DNA of 64,000 nucleotides, from contig DDLV01000105.1 of NCBI GenBank assembly GCA_002340325.1, positions 62,001 through 126,000 of the forward strand, written 5' to 3'. Origin of the DNA: Glaciecola sp. UBA2563. Lineage in GTDB: Bacteria > Pseudomonadota > Gammaproteobacteria > Enterobacterales > Alteromonadaceae. The position numbers were made by a program, and so were the translations under genes. This document shows positions 25,721 through 34,295 of this stretch, one piece after another. A model generated the notes under the pieces. The model had not been told where the DNA came from. It was given only the letters and a program-made list of their open reading frames with translations, and did not search any database. Every line of letters starts with the position of its first letter. Position 1 is the stretch's first letter.

Positions 25721-26566
25721 GTGAAAAAAATCGTTTTGTTGTTGGTCACGATTTTTACCCTGGCTGGGTGCTCAACTAAATTCGCTTATAACAATATAGA
25801 CTGGTTGGTCTATTGGTACATCGATGATTATATTGAATTAACATCAGAACAAGAAAGTGTTTTTGATGAAAAACTACAAAAATGGTTGATTTGGCATAAG
25901 CGCGAGGAGTTCCCTCAATATATCAATCATCTTGATGAGCTAATATCAGACATTCAACAAAATTCGCTTACTGCACAGCGCATGGGCTATCATCAGCAAA
26001 AGGCAAGGGAGCATTGGACTAGGTTGCGTGCGCATGTAGCACCGGACTTAGTCGAGATGAGTGAATTATTAACCGACGACCAAGTCGTCTATCTCTTTGC
26101 TGCATTGGAAGAGGATAATAAAGAAGAAGCAGAAGAATACCTTGAAAGAGTTTCATATTCGGAGGAAAAAAAAGAAAAACGCTGGTTAAAACGCAGTCAA
26201 GACAGTGCTTCTGATTGGCTTGGACGATTAAATCAGGAACAAAAAAATTATATCGCCGATAGTTTTGGGACGTTTGAACCTACTCGTGAACATTGGATTG
26301 CTTACAAAGAAGACTATCAGGCAAGTTTGAGAACACTATTTGCTACTCGACACACTAACGAGAATTTTAAGGATGATTTACTCGTCATGATTACCCAACC
26401 CGAAAAATACAGATCTGAAGCATTCAATCAAGCATCTGAACGAAATACAAAAAAATCAAAACAGTATCTACTAGATTTAATGCAGGTAGCTACCGAAAAA
26501 CAAAAGCGAACGCTTGTTAAAAACATAGAGAAATACAAAGACGATATCGTGGATTTGAGTCAATAA
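25721..26566 (+). CDS. DUF6279-type lipoprotein
   Basis: A 281-residue lipoprotein with the lipobox LAGC (cysteine at residue 17), then a short FAYNNIDWLVYWYIDDYIELT segment and a long, charged alpha-helical body. This start and composition match a family of gammaproteobacterial lipoproteins annotated DUF6279; the function is unknown. The start is GTG 25721, because the nearby ATG at 25707 is out of frame. Residue +2 after the cysteine is Thr, so export to the outer membrane is likely. It stops 8 bases before the visible start of the GST remnant. Confidence 0.85.
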   Translation: MKKIVLLLVTIFTLAGCSTKFAYNNIDWLVYWYIDDYIELTSEQESVFDEKLQKWLIWHKREEFPQYINHLDELISDIQQNSLTAQRMGYHQQKAREHWTRLRAHVAPDLVEMSELLTDDQVVYLFAALEEDNKEEAEEYLERVSYSEEKKEKRWLKRSQDSASDWLGRLNQEQKNYIADSFGTFEPTREHWIAYKEDYQASLRTLFATRHTNENFKDDLLVMITQPEKYRSEAFNQASERNTKKSKQYLLDLMQVATEKQKRTLVKNIEKYKDDIVDLSQ

Positions 26567-26984
26567 AAAATCGTCTATCACTCAAGCAATATTGGTCTAT
26601 CTTGCCAAAGACTATGGTTCAAATGAGTGGTTTCCAGAATCCTCCAGAGAGATGGCAGAAGTCATACAATGGCTGATGGTTGCAGAAAATGAAATTGCTA
26701 GAGGGCCAAATGATGCGAGGTTGCACGATAAATTTGGCTATGAATTGGATCACACGCTGGCTTTGGATAAATCAAATCGAATCTTGGATTTGATAGAGCA
26801 ACATCTAAGCACTCAATCTTGGTTAGCGTTAGATAGACCCACGATAGCTGATATCGTATGTTTTCCATACATAGCGTTGGGGCATGAAGGTAGAGCAAAC
26901 ATCGGTGAGCGCAATCAAATAAAGAACTGGATTGAAAGAATAAAGGCACTACCAAATTTTATATCCATGCCAGATCTAATCTAA
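26559..26984 (+). pseudogene. Glutathione S-transferase remnant lacking its N-terminal domain
   Basis: The frame 26559-26984 encodes the second half of a cytosolic glutathione S-transferase: ITQAILVYLAKDYG matches the end of the thioredoxin-like domain, and the helical C-terminal domain follows with the family N-capping motif DRPTIADIVCF and a normal end. The first 55-60 residues, including the glutathione-binding strand and catalytic residue, are missing: the frame has a TGA stop at 26556-26558 just inside the end of the lipoprotein gene. A TTG at 26592 could start only a domain that cannot bind glutathione. The lipoprotein gene end overlaps the break, so a deletion that joined the two is likely. 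Confidence 0.75.
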
Positions 26985-27308
26985 ATCGCTGCATCAATGT
27001 GATCAGTTTCTGGTAGTTTTGATATCTCATGCATCTGTCCGTCTACGTAATAAATTAGATGTAACCATTATACGGGAAGGAGGTTTTAAAAATGTAGGAT
27101 TGTCACGGCTCACTTTGGCGCAATGTCTACCGTTAACATCCAATATATTCAAAGGTTTATGTATGTTGTTTTACATGAAAAGATATACTATTGTGAAAGT
27201 TACGAAAATGTAAAGCTCTCGCCCTGTGTGGTTCTAAATAGCAGGCAAATGACCGCAAAGCGTTGATATCTCAATCTCCAGCGCTTCGGTACAAAAGGAA
27301 CTTTTCCA
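26985..27308. other. Gene-free gap before the DUF900 gene
   Basis: About 320 bases. A 64-codon open frame at 27019-27213 has no ribosome site, no recognisable similarity and unusual composition, so it is not called. AAAGGAAC at 27294-27301 is the ribosome site of the next gene. No repeat, hairpin or RNA gene was recognised. Confidence 0.4.
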
Positions 27309-28391
27309 ATGTATGTGATAACCAACCGAGAAATATTGCGGAATAAAACGGGTCTTAAACAGTTTGGTGCTTCTGTTAATTCGAAAGGGCCTAATGAACT
27401 CAGAGTAGCAAAGGTAGATCGTTACGGCCGAGGATATAAGGTAACGCTATTGGAGGATAAACTACCTCAAGCACGCGCTAAAGAGCTGATTGAAATGCAC
27501 AAGCTAGACCTTGACCAAGAGGCACAGCACTGGATTAGTTTGGAGGTTGCGATTGATGTTACTCAACGGGCTCGCAAAAACAATTCGCATGTGCTGTTTT
27601 TTGTGCATGGCTTCAACAACGATATTAACGATGTAGTAAAACGAGCATTTTACTTACAGGACCAATATGGCATTGAAGTCATTCCATTTACATGGCCCGC
27701 GAACGGGGGTGGCGCTGCAGGTGTTATATCCTACAAGTCAGACAAACGCGATGCGCGAGCGTCGACCGGTGCATTAGAACGTACACTTAAGATTATGCGT
27801 GAGCACTTTGTACTCATTAATGAAGGACAACAGAGAAAGTTATTGGAGCAAGCCACTAAAAAACATCCAGATAACTTAGAAGCACGAGAAATTTTGTATT
27901 CGCGATTGTTAGAAAAAGAATGTCCCTTTAGCTTTAACGCGATGTTTCACAGTATGGGCAACTATTTGCTCAAGCAAATGCTAAAAAGTTCGATTTGTGA
28001 AGGCAATGATCTCACCTTTGACAACGTTGTATTAGTCGCAGCGGACACCAATAATGAAGAACACAAGGAATGGGTAGATACAATAAAGTTTCGCAAGCGA
28101 CTGTTTATAACCATAAATGAGGATGATGTGGCCTTAAAAGCATCAAGAGCCAAGTTTGGTTCAAATCAACTCGCTCGACTTGGACATTATCTACGTGGTC
28201 TTGATTCAACCAGCGCACACTATATTAATTTTACCCGAGCGTCATGGGTAAAAAAATCTCATGCGTATTTTGAAGAGCCATCTGAGAAAAATGAAAATGT
28301 AAAAGCTTTTTTTGAGAGGGCTTTTAAAGGCGAACCTGCTGAGGAGGACTTGCGGTTTCAGTCAGAAGGCAACTGGTATGAAGTTTCCTAA
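27309..28391 (+). CDS. Alpha/beta hydrolase of the DUF900 family
   Basis: A 360-residue alpha/beta hydrolase-like protein. The VLFFVHGFNND strand-loop near residue 97 is the usual oxyanion region, and the nucleophile is probably S215 in FHSMGNYLL, which replaces the classical GxSxG as is common in DUF900 proteins. About 50 residues between these blocks (NEGQQRKLLEQATKKHPDN onwards) are a charged helical insert. The substrate is unknown. No signal peptide is seen. The next gene starts 27 bases later and may be co-transcribed. Confidence 0.82.
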   Translation: MYVITNREILRNKTGLKQFGASVNSKGPNELRVAKVDRYGRGYKVTLLEDKLPQARAKELIEMHKLDLDQEAQHWISLEVAIDVTQRARKNNSHVLFFVHGFNNDINDVVKRAFYLQDQYGIEVIPFTWPANGGGAAGVISYKSDKRDARASTGALERTLKIMREHFVLINEGQQRKLLEQATKKHPDNLEAREILYSRLLEKECPFSFNAMFHSMGNYLLKQMLKSSICEGNDLTFDNVVLVAADTNNEEHKEWVDTIKFRKRLFITINEDDVALKASRAKFGSNQLARLGHYLRGLDSTSAHYINFTRASWVKKSHAYFEEPSEKNENVKAFFERAFKGEPAEEDLRFQSEGNWYEVS

Positions 28392-28418
28392 ACACATTGT
28401 CTAATGCAGAGGATATGA

Positions 28419-29441
28419 GTGCACCGTTATAGCGTAATCTGTTTTATTTACCTTACAATATTTACTTTGATTAATGGCGCTGTCTTTGCTCGCGAAAAAG
28501 TCAGCTTGAACGGATTTGTGGCTCAATCGTGTCCGAATGAGACCGACTATTACCCATTTTCTCCTTTAAACATCAAGGTTAAATCGGTTTCATTGGGTAA
28601 TGAAAGTGACGTGCAAGCAGCGCTTCCAGAGGGAGTCAGTCTTTTTGGTGCTTGGGAGCTTAATGCCAATAACAGTGCATTTGGTGGTTTATCAGGTTTA
28701 CAGTTTTCCTCACAGGGGAGACTTGTTGCGGTCTCGGATCGAGGTAATCTTATCACTATAGACTTGACCGATGGTACGCCAAATGGCAACGGGTCGATAT
28801 CGCCATTGTTAGACAACAGCGGTAAAGTATTAGAAGGAAAAAATGAAACAGATGCTGAGGGTTTGGCATATTACGACAACTTGACGTTCATCAGCTTTGA
28901 GCGAAATCACCGCATTTTGGCATACGCGCTTGATGCATGTGGGGCAGCGGCAAGAGGTATTACCATTGCTGAATTACCAAGCATAATTAACGATGTAACA
29001 ATAAACGATAATGACGGTGCGGAAGCTCTTTATTTCAAAGAAAAGGGCGGCTTGTTTGCCGGTTATGAGACCTCTATTGACGGTAAATCAATTGTATTGC
29101 GTATTGACATAAGCAACGGCGGCTCAGGTTACGCGAGCAAGGATTCATATTCCTTCCAACATGGTCCGACTGTTCATGAAGACTTTAAGCTGGTTGGCGC
29201 GTCCCAAAACGCTTATTTGTTTCGCGCTTATTCCAGATGGCGCGGTAACCGAAATATTATTCGTTTAGATGACGGCCGCGAGATATTTCTGCAACATCCA
29301 TTAACTGTGGATAACTTTGAAGGCATAGCACAGCTAGATGATGCATCCGGCAATTATATGCTATATATCATTTCTGACGATAACTTCTCAGCTCGTCAAA
29401 AGATCCTTTTGTATGCATTTAAAATCGCGTTAAGCGGATAG
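28419..29441 (+). CDS. Secreted esterase-like phytase family protein
   Basis: A 340-residue secreted protein. A signal peptide covers about 1-24 (cleavage after VFA), then a beta-propeller-type domain of the esterase-like-phytase family: FGGLSGLQFSSQGRLVAVSDRG, TDAEGLAYY, ISFERNHRI and DNFEGIAQL are its typical blocks. The acidic residues in these would bind Ca2+. The exact substrate is not known; the family is annotated from similarity to phytase folds. The start is GTG 28419 with GAGG upstream; the ATG four bases earlier is out of frame and soon stops. It is 27 bases downstream of the DUF900 gene. Confidence 0.85.
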   Translation: MHRYSVICFIYLTIFTLINGAVFAREKVSLNGFVAQSCPNETDYYPFSPLNIKVKSVSLGNESDVQAALPEGVSLFGAWELNANNSAFGGLSGLQFSSQGRLVAVSDRGNLITIDLTDGTPNGNGSISPLLDNSGKVLEGKNETDAEGLAYYDNLTFISFERNHRILAYALDACGAAARGITIAELPSIINDVTINDNDGAEALYFKEKGGLFAGYETSIDGKSIVLRIDISNGGSGYASKDSYSFQHGPTVHEDFKLVGASQNAYLFRAYSRWRGNRNIIRLDDGREIFLQHPLTVDNFEGIAQLDDASGNYMLYIISDDNFSARQKILLYAFKIALSG

Positions 29442-29481
29442 GCACTGTTATTTATCTAAACCAAAAAGCAATTGGATTGAA

Positions 29482-29513
29482 ACCGTAAAAACGGTCAGCA
29501 ACGTGTGACCGTT
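29482..29513. repeat. Overlapping, mutually exclusive small hairpins between convergent genes
   Basis: ACCGT and ACGGT (29482-29495) form one stem, and AACGGTC and GACCGTT (29490-29513) form another that shares the ACGGT arm. They lie between two convergent genes, where terminators are expected, but no clear T-run follows. Confidence 0.35.
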
Positions 29514-29572
29514 GGATTTTAAAGGCGGCCCACACTCTGCGTCACTGGCAACACCTCGCTATAGTTAATTGG

Positions 29573-30391
29573 TTAAAACTGGATGTTGAGTTTGTTTAAA
29601 ACTCGCTCAATTGCAGCAACTAACGCTTTATTTTTTTCGGTGCTTAATGCGTCAGGATGAGGCGCTGCAAAAGCTTGAATATCATTGTCATAGTATTGAC
29701 CAGACGCGTCTGCAAACTCATCGCTAAGCGCTGCTTTAACAAGAATTTTGGCACCAATTCCAATATCTTTGCCTGATGTGCCATACGCTTCTTTTACCAT
29801 ATTACTGCCGAGCAATGAGGCTGGGTTGACTGCGATTATGGCCGGTGCGTTGTCACCTAACGTTTGCGATAAATGAAAACTCCACATGGTGATAGCAAGT
29901 TTACTCTGTGCATAGGCAACCGAGTCAGACAACGATGGTGCGCCTTCCAGTGCTTTAAGGCTCACTGGCGCTTGAGCGGCGGAAGATAAATTGACTACGC
30001 GGCTTCCCGCCTTCATTAGTGTTGAAAGCAGATGGGTTAACAAAAAAGGCGCAATAGTATTGACAATGAAACGCACGTCGTAGCCATCCGGCGACAGGGC
30101 GTTAGGGACTTTATACACACCCGCATTATTGATAAGTACATCAATAGCCTCGTTATTTGCTAAGACCTCACGACTTAATTCGACAACCTCTGCAATAGTG
30201 GATAGATCTGACCTGTAGGATTCTATCGTTGCTTGTGGATATGCCACTTGTAACATTGATTTTGTATTGTCTAATTTTGTTTCATTGCGGCCGTGAATCA
30301 GCAATTTATGGCCTAATTCAGCCAGCATTTTTGCGGTTTCCAATCCAATACCGTCTGTCGCGCCTGTTAGTAAAATAGTCTTTTTCATCAT
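29573..30391 (-). CDS. Short-chain dehydrogenase/reductase
   Basis: A 272-residue SDR oxidoreductase. The NAD(P) motif TGATDGIG is at residues 10-17, the NNAGV block is near residue 90, the catalytic serine lies in VNLSSAAQ, and the YAQSK motif carries the catalytic tyrosine and lysine. HGRN after the second strand suggests NADPH. The substrate cannot be read. It follows the CmcJ/NvfI-like gene by 31 bases in the same orientation, and the pair is divergent from a LysR gene, so the two enzymes probably act together under that regulator. Confidence 0.92.
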   Translation of the reverse strand: MMKKTILLTGATDGIGLETAKMLAELGHKLLIHGRNETKLDNTKSMLQVAYPQATIESYRSDLSTIAEVVELSREVLANNEAIDVLINNAGVYKVPNALSPDGYDVRFIVNTIAPFLLTHLLSTLMKAGSRVVNLSSAAQAPVSLKALEGAPSLSDSVAYAQSKLAITMWSFHLSQTLGDNAPAIIAVNPASLLGSNMVKEAYGTSGKDIGIGAKILVKAALSDEFADASGQYYDNDIQAFAAPHPDALSTEKNKALVAAIERVLNKLNIQF

Positions 30392-30422
30392 CTTGTTCTC
30401 ATGCTCGTAAATTTATTTGAGG

Positions 30423-31205
30423 TCATTCAAAACGAATCAATGTTCTTGATTCGATGCTCTGTCTTGGAAATGTTGGTTGCTGTTGGTTGGTAATGTCCAA
30501 TGCGCTATGCGCTAAAAACGGACGATTTTGATTGTCGTAAATATTAAAAATCACAACTTCCTCAGGCGTCATATTTGATAGATAGAACCATCGATGCGCG
30601 GGATTTGCAGCAACACCCAATATCTGCCCTTTGCGATCCGGATAAATTAGCTCGATATCCATCCAATCACTAGCACTGACTGAGTCAGGATGTATGAACC
30701 CAAGAGGTGAGTGGATAATCATATTTGCGATAGGGCGCCAAACGTTTACAAAGCCAAAGCGTCCATTGCGGTATTCATTAGCTGTGTCTTCACCTACTAA
30801 GTCGATAAGTCTTTGCAGAGCACCTGCTTCACTGTAGTCATTGTGGACGTTTCGAGCGGGTTTTCGCTCAGCTTGGACGTCATCAATCCGTACAGTGTGG
30901 TCAAACACTATTACTTCATTTGCACCAATTCTGGATTTAAGTAACGATTTGATTTCGTTATCGTATTGAGATTGCCAATTAGCGCCTTCGTTGAAGTCGT
31001 TCACAGAAGAGGGGGCGTATTCAAAGGTGATGCCGTCCGTGTCAAAGTTGACTGATTTGCTCAGCTCCCTAATGTCTTGAACGTTTACATTAGTGCTGGT
31101 TAGCTCTGGTGAATATAAATTTCCCGCAATCCCATCGACGTCGAATAGGAATGCCTGCGGTTCATCTTTTTGAACGTGATAATTAACGGACGCTTTAACT
31201 TCCAT
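30423..31205 (-). CDS. CmcJ/NvfI family oxidoreductase
   Basis: A 260-residue member of the CmcJ/NvfI (AsaB-like) family, known from cephamycin 7-methoxylation (CmcJ) and from fungal natural-product oxidations. Recognised by the N-terminal NYHVQKDEP block, VFDHTVRIDD, the metal-site-like PARNVHNDYSEAGA, FVNVWRPI and the late AHRWFYLSNMTPEEVV and HSALDI blocks. Histidines in HTVR, NVHNDYS and AHSALD are candidate iron ligands. In bacteria most members have no known substrate. First gene of the CmcJ-SDR operon, with GAGGAG as ribosome site; a LysR gene is divergent. Confidence 0.85.
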   Translation of the reverse strand: MEVKASVNYHVQKDEPQAFLFDVDGIAGNLYSPELTSTNVNVQDIRELSKSVNFDTDGITFEYAPSSVNDFNEGANWQSQYDNEIKSLLKSRIGANEVIVFDHTVRIDDVQAERKPARNVHNDYSEAGALQRLIDLVGEDTANEYRNGRFGFVNVWRPIANMIIHSPLGFIHPDSVSASDWMDIELIYPDRKGQILGVAANPAHRWFYLSNMTPEEVVIFNIYDNQNRPFLAHSALDITNQQQPTFPRQSIESRTLIRFE

Positions 31206-31273
31206 TGAAGTACACTCCTCTTATAGCTAAAGACAGCGAGTTGTATTGATGTAAGTATTATAATTGCTCGATT

Positions 31274-31315
31274 AATCAGAATAAATATCGTATAAAGAGA
31301 ATCAGTATTCTGATT
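31274..31315. promoter_or_regulatory. Palindromic operator between the CmcJ-SDR operon and lysR
   Basis: AATCAGAATA (31274-31283) and TATTCTGATT (31306-31315) are a perfect 10-bp inverted repeat 22 bases apart. A third arm AATCAG sits at 31300-31305, directly against TATTCTGATT, giving AATCAG-TATT-CTGATT with a perfect 6-bp palindrome. Three related arms in a divergent promoter are typical of LysR recognition plus activation sites. The adjacent regulator at 31345 is the natural candidate. Confidence 0.65.
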
Positions 31316-31344
31316 TTAAATATAATCAAGAAGGTTGGTAAGTA

Positions 31345-32253
31345 ATGGACACAGAGGGGATAAAGCTATTTGTATTAGCTGCGGAAACACTGAACATAAG
31401 CGCAGCGGGTCAGCAGCTAGGTATTGCGCCATCTGTAGCAAGCGCAAGGTTGGCCAAATTGGAGATGAAAGTAGGCGCTGATTTGTTCCACCGCTCTACC
31501 CGAAAGGTCACTCTTTCAATCGAAGGTATTGAATTTTTGCCTTACGCAAAAGAAATTCTTGCTCAGGAAGAAGCTGCGTTCGCTGCACTGGGAAAGGGAA
31601 AGCCAAGCGCAAGTGGGACCATTAGATTTGCTGCGTCAAGTACCTTTGTACAACGTTTTGTTGCTCCCATACTTGCGGAATTCTTGCAGTTATACCCAGA
31701 CGTGAATGTCGAATTTATGCTATCGGATTCCCAAGTAAAACTCATAGAAGGAGGGTACGATTTGGCACTCAGAAATTATACTGCTCAGGACAGTAGTATG
31801 ATTGGACGCCGTTTAGCTAATGATACGCGCGTACTTTGCGCATCTCCAGAATACCTTAAGAAATATGGGGTTCCTGAGTCACCAGAAGAACTTGTCAATC
31901 ACCAGCTCTTGGTATTTATGAATACTAAACCAAGAAAACTAATCGCAAAAGAAGGAAAAAGAGAGTGCGCTTATCCGCCGCCTAACAGTAAACCACGAGT
32001 GATTTTTGATGATGGCGCAAGTATGCGTCTCGCAGCCATAGCGGGCAGTGGAATATGCATGAGTTCAATGTGGAATATTCATGATGAACTTAAAAGTGGC
32101 CAGCTAACGCGTGTTTTACCTGAATATGTTATCGACGACAATGCTGCGGTTTGGTTAGTCTATCCAAAGTCTAATGTGCTAACCTCGAAAGTCCGCGTCT
32201 TCATCGATTTCTTGGTTGATAAAATTGGTGAACTGCCAATATGGCAGAAGTAG
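31345..32253 (+). CDS. LysR family transcriptional regulator
   Basis: A 302-residue LysR-type regulator. The winged helix-turn-helix is at residues 5-60 (NISAAGQQLGIAPSVASARLAKLE), followed by the substrate-binding domain with RRLANDTRVLCASPEYLKKYG typical of the subfamily of LysR proteins next to oxidoreductases. AAGG precedes the ATG. It is divergent from the CmcJ-SDR operon with a tripartite palindrome in the gap, so it is the likely regulator of that operon. The inducer is unknown. Confidence 0.93.
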   Translation: MDTEGIKLFVLAAETLNISAAGQQLGIAPSVASARLAKLEMKVGADLFHRSTRKVTLSIEGIEFLPYAKEILAQEEAAFAALGKGKPSASGTIRFAASSTFVQRFVAPILAEFLQLYPDVNVEFMLSDSQVKLIEGGYDLALRNYTAQDSSMIGRRLANDTRVLCASPEYLKKYGVPESPEELVNHQLLVFMNTKPRKLIAKEGKRECAYPPPNSKPRVIFDDGASMRLAAIAGSGICMSSMWNIHDELKSGQLTRVLPEYVIDDNAAVWLVYPKSNVLTSKVRVFIDFLVDKIGELPIWQK

Positions 32254-32284
32254 ACTGACAAAATGTTGTATTTTCGGGGGTAAT

Positions 32285-32905
32285 ATGAGAAAAGTCACAC
32301 CTTACAGAAGCATTAGTGGCGCCTTAAAGTCTATTGACAATGGTGGGCGTTTTTTCAATTTGATGAGTAAGGCCGACGACGGTATCGTCACAGACGCAGA
32401 ATTAGCAAAGGCTGCCGGTGTTTATCGAAACGCCGCCAAAATGCATTTGTTTTTAAAGATGTCGATAATGGACTTGTCTGAGACTGACCGAATTACGTCA
32501 GCCTTTTCGCCTGAACTACGTCGCAAGTATAAAGATAACAAACCATTAGTGATAACGCCTCGAGAGGGAAACGATTTAAGCTTGGTAGGCAGAGCAGTCA
32601 TAGTTTCAGGGATTCCAAAATACCTCAAGTCCAAGACGGAATTTTCTGGGTTTATAATGGTTCCGATTATGGTCAATAATGTGATGACTATGATGATGAT
32701 ACCCATCATGGACCAATACGACGTCTACGAAATATATAATGATAAAAGCGACAGTGTTTTTCTTGTTGCTCACGCGCGTTCTTCAAAAAAATTTCCAGAG
32801 AAATTAACTAGACTTGGCGGTTTTTTAAAGGAACTTAAAAAAGAGAAAGACGCGAATAACGCAGACAGTGTTTTTTTAGATACGTGTTATTACACGCCTC
32901 TCTAA
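32285..32905 (+). CDS. Unknown protein, 206 residues
   Basis: No family recognised. The sequence starts with a possible helix-turn-helix-like stretch (DAELAKAAGVYRNAAKMHLFLKM at about residues 38-60), suggesting a DNA-binding or regulatory role. The middle holds a methionine-rich beta-like segment (VPIMVNNVMTMMMIPIMDQ) and the C-terminus is basic and charged. ATG 32285 is chosen for the GGGGGT ribosome site; an upstream in-frame start would run back into lysR. The function is not inferable. Confidence 0.65.
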   Translation: MRKVTPYRSISGALKSIDNGGRFFNLMSKADDGIVTDAELAKAAGVYRNAAKMHLFLKMSIMDLSETDRITSAFSPELRRKYKDNKPLVITPREGNDLSLVGRAVIVSGIPKYLKSKTEFSGFIMVPIMVNNVMTMMMIPIMDQYDVYEIYNDKSDSVFLVAHARSSKKFPEKLTRLGGFLKELKKEKDANNADSVFLDTCYYTPL

Positions 32906-33252
32906 AACACTGATTGTCTTGCAAAGGGTTAACTCATAAGGACTTCTTTTCAAACGTTAGGGCTCCATAAAGGTTCGATTAAGGCTAGGATTTACGCACT
33001 TGAAGAGAAAAAGCGGCAAGAGGCTTGTATTTACCATTCAGGATCAGATTAATTTTTTTGATTTACATAATAATGTAGTCGTTGTGTGAAGTATTTTACA
33101 ATGCACGTAACTACAGCATATTTGCAGTCGCTTTGAATCCTTCGGTCACTTTGCATTTGCTAAAATCTGTATTTCACTGCGTTCAATTTTCATGGATTTC
33201 AATAAATACAAACCACCACAAATGAGAGCGTATTTTTTATGATAGGGAAGTT
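32906..33252. other. Gene-free gap
   Basis: About 345 bases. No open frame, hairpin with T-run or RNA gene was recognised. The GGTTCGATTA string near 32974 resembles a tRNA T-arm but no acceptor or anticodon stem could be built around it. Confidence 0.4.
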
Positions 33253-33783
33253 ATGAAAATTCTTTTAACAAGACACGGGCATACAAATTTTAATGAACTA
33301 GGCCTTTGCAACGCGGATCCATCGGTTGACGTATTTCTAACAAAAAAGGGAATTGAACAAGCGGAGTCGCTTAGGTTTCGTCTTGAAAAATATTCTATTC
33401 AAACAGTCTATGTGTCCGACTTACCCAGAACGAGTGAGACGGCTCATTATTGTGTTCCAAATCACGACTCGATAATTCAAGATGATAGACTATCAGATAT
33501 AAAAACTGGTTTTGAAAGTAGGCCGGTTCAAGATTTTTTAGATTTTATTAAGGTGAAGCCATTGTCAATAAAAGCGCCTGGCGGCGAATCGTTTTATGAC
33601 GTAAAAGCTAGGGTGCACTCATTTATCGATACTCTCCTACAAAGCGGCAATGAATGCGTTCTAATAATAACCCATATGGATCCAGCGAAAATAATCGCCG
33701 GTTTCTTTCAAGGGCTCACCGATTCAGAAATATGGGATCTAGAAATAGATAACTGTACTCTTCTAGAGTTTCATGATTTGTGA
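33253..33783 (+). CDS. Histidine phosphatase family protein
   Basis: A 176-residue phosphoglycerate-mutase-like phosphatase. The catalytic TRHGHT is at residues 6-11 (the phospho-histidine is H8), the second arginine lies in SDLPRTSETA, and the second histidine lies in IITHMD with GGES as the usual glutamate region. These are all the family catalytic residues. The substrate is unknown; CobC-like and sugar-phosphate phosphatases have this size. It stands alone. Confidence 0.88.
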   Translation: MKILLTRHGHTNFNELGLCNADPSVDVFLTKKGIEQAESLRFRLEKYSIQTVYVSDLPRTSETAHYCVPNHDSIIQDDRLSDIKTGFESRPVQDFLDFIKVKPLSIKAPGGESFYDVKARVHSFIDTLLQSGNECVLIITHMDPAKIIAGFFQGLTDSEIWDLEIDNCTLLEFHDL

Positions 33784-33858
33784 GTAGGGCAATAGATAAT
33801 CAGGCAGCTAAGGGTCTTTAACCCTCAACCATAGTAATGCAATTGACGCAGGGAAACG

Positions 33859-34179
33859 ATGAAAGAACTTCAAACATTTGGTCTCGTTATTACACTCTTT
33901 GGTTGGCTAATTCTTGTTTATACGTTTTCAAACCTGGACCCAAACATGTCATATTCAGCTGGCGCAGCGACAATGTTACCGGTAGTCACTATTTTTCCCA
34001 TTTGGATTTTGTTGTCTTTTTTGTCAATAGTTCCTACATCGATTGCCTTGCTATGGCCGAAAGTCAGACAACACTCCCAATTCAAAGGTGCTTTTTGGTA
34101 TGGCATCTGGTGCATCAATGGCATGGTTTCAATATTTTACGTATTCGTTTTTTTTGGACTACGTTTATTATTTTTATAG
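33859..34179 (+). CDS. Small unknown membrane protein
   Basis: A 106-residue protein with three likely membrane segments (about residues 5-25, 40-65 and 80-105) and short loops. An AGGGAAACG ribosome site precedes the ATG by 6 bases, and the composition is clearly that of a membrane protein, which favours this frame over the overlapping longer one in another frame. No family recognised. Confidence 0.6.
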   Translation: MKELQTFGLVITLFGWLILVYTFSNLDPNMSYSAGAATMLPVVTIFPIWILLSFLSIVPTSIALLWPKVRQHSQFKGAFWYGIWCINGMVSIFYVFVFFGLRLLFL

Positions 34180-34295
34180 ATGTCTAAAAATGTTTTCAAA
34201 TACAAGTTAATTGTGGTGACTTTACACATGTAAAAGAGGGTTTTTGACTAAACTGTCAGTGACTGCCTTTCTTGCTATAGCGACCTTATTTCAAG

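Noticed and set aside
27019..27213. 64-codon forward frame between the GST remnant and DUF900 gene
   Set aside because: No ribosome site, no protein-like motif and no neighbour support.
32960..33000. tRNA-like GGTTCGATTA string
   Set aside because: No acceptor stem, D-arm or anticodon stem can be paired around it.
33837..34187. Overlapping 116-codon frame beside the small membrane protein
   Set aside because: The 33859 frame has the better ribosome site and true membrane-segment pattern.
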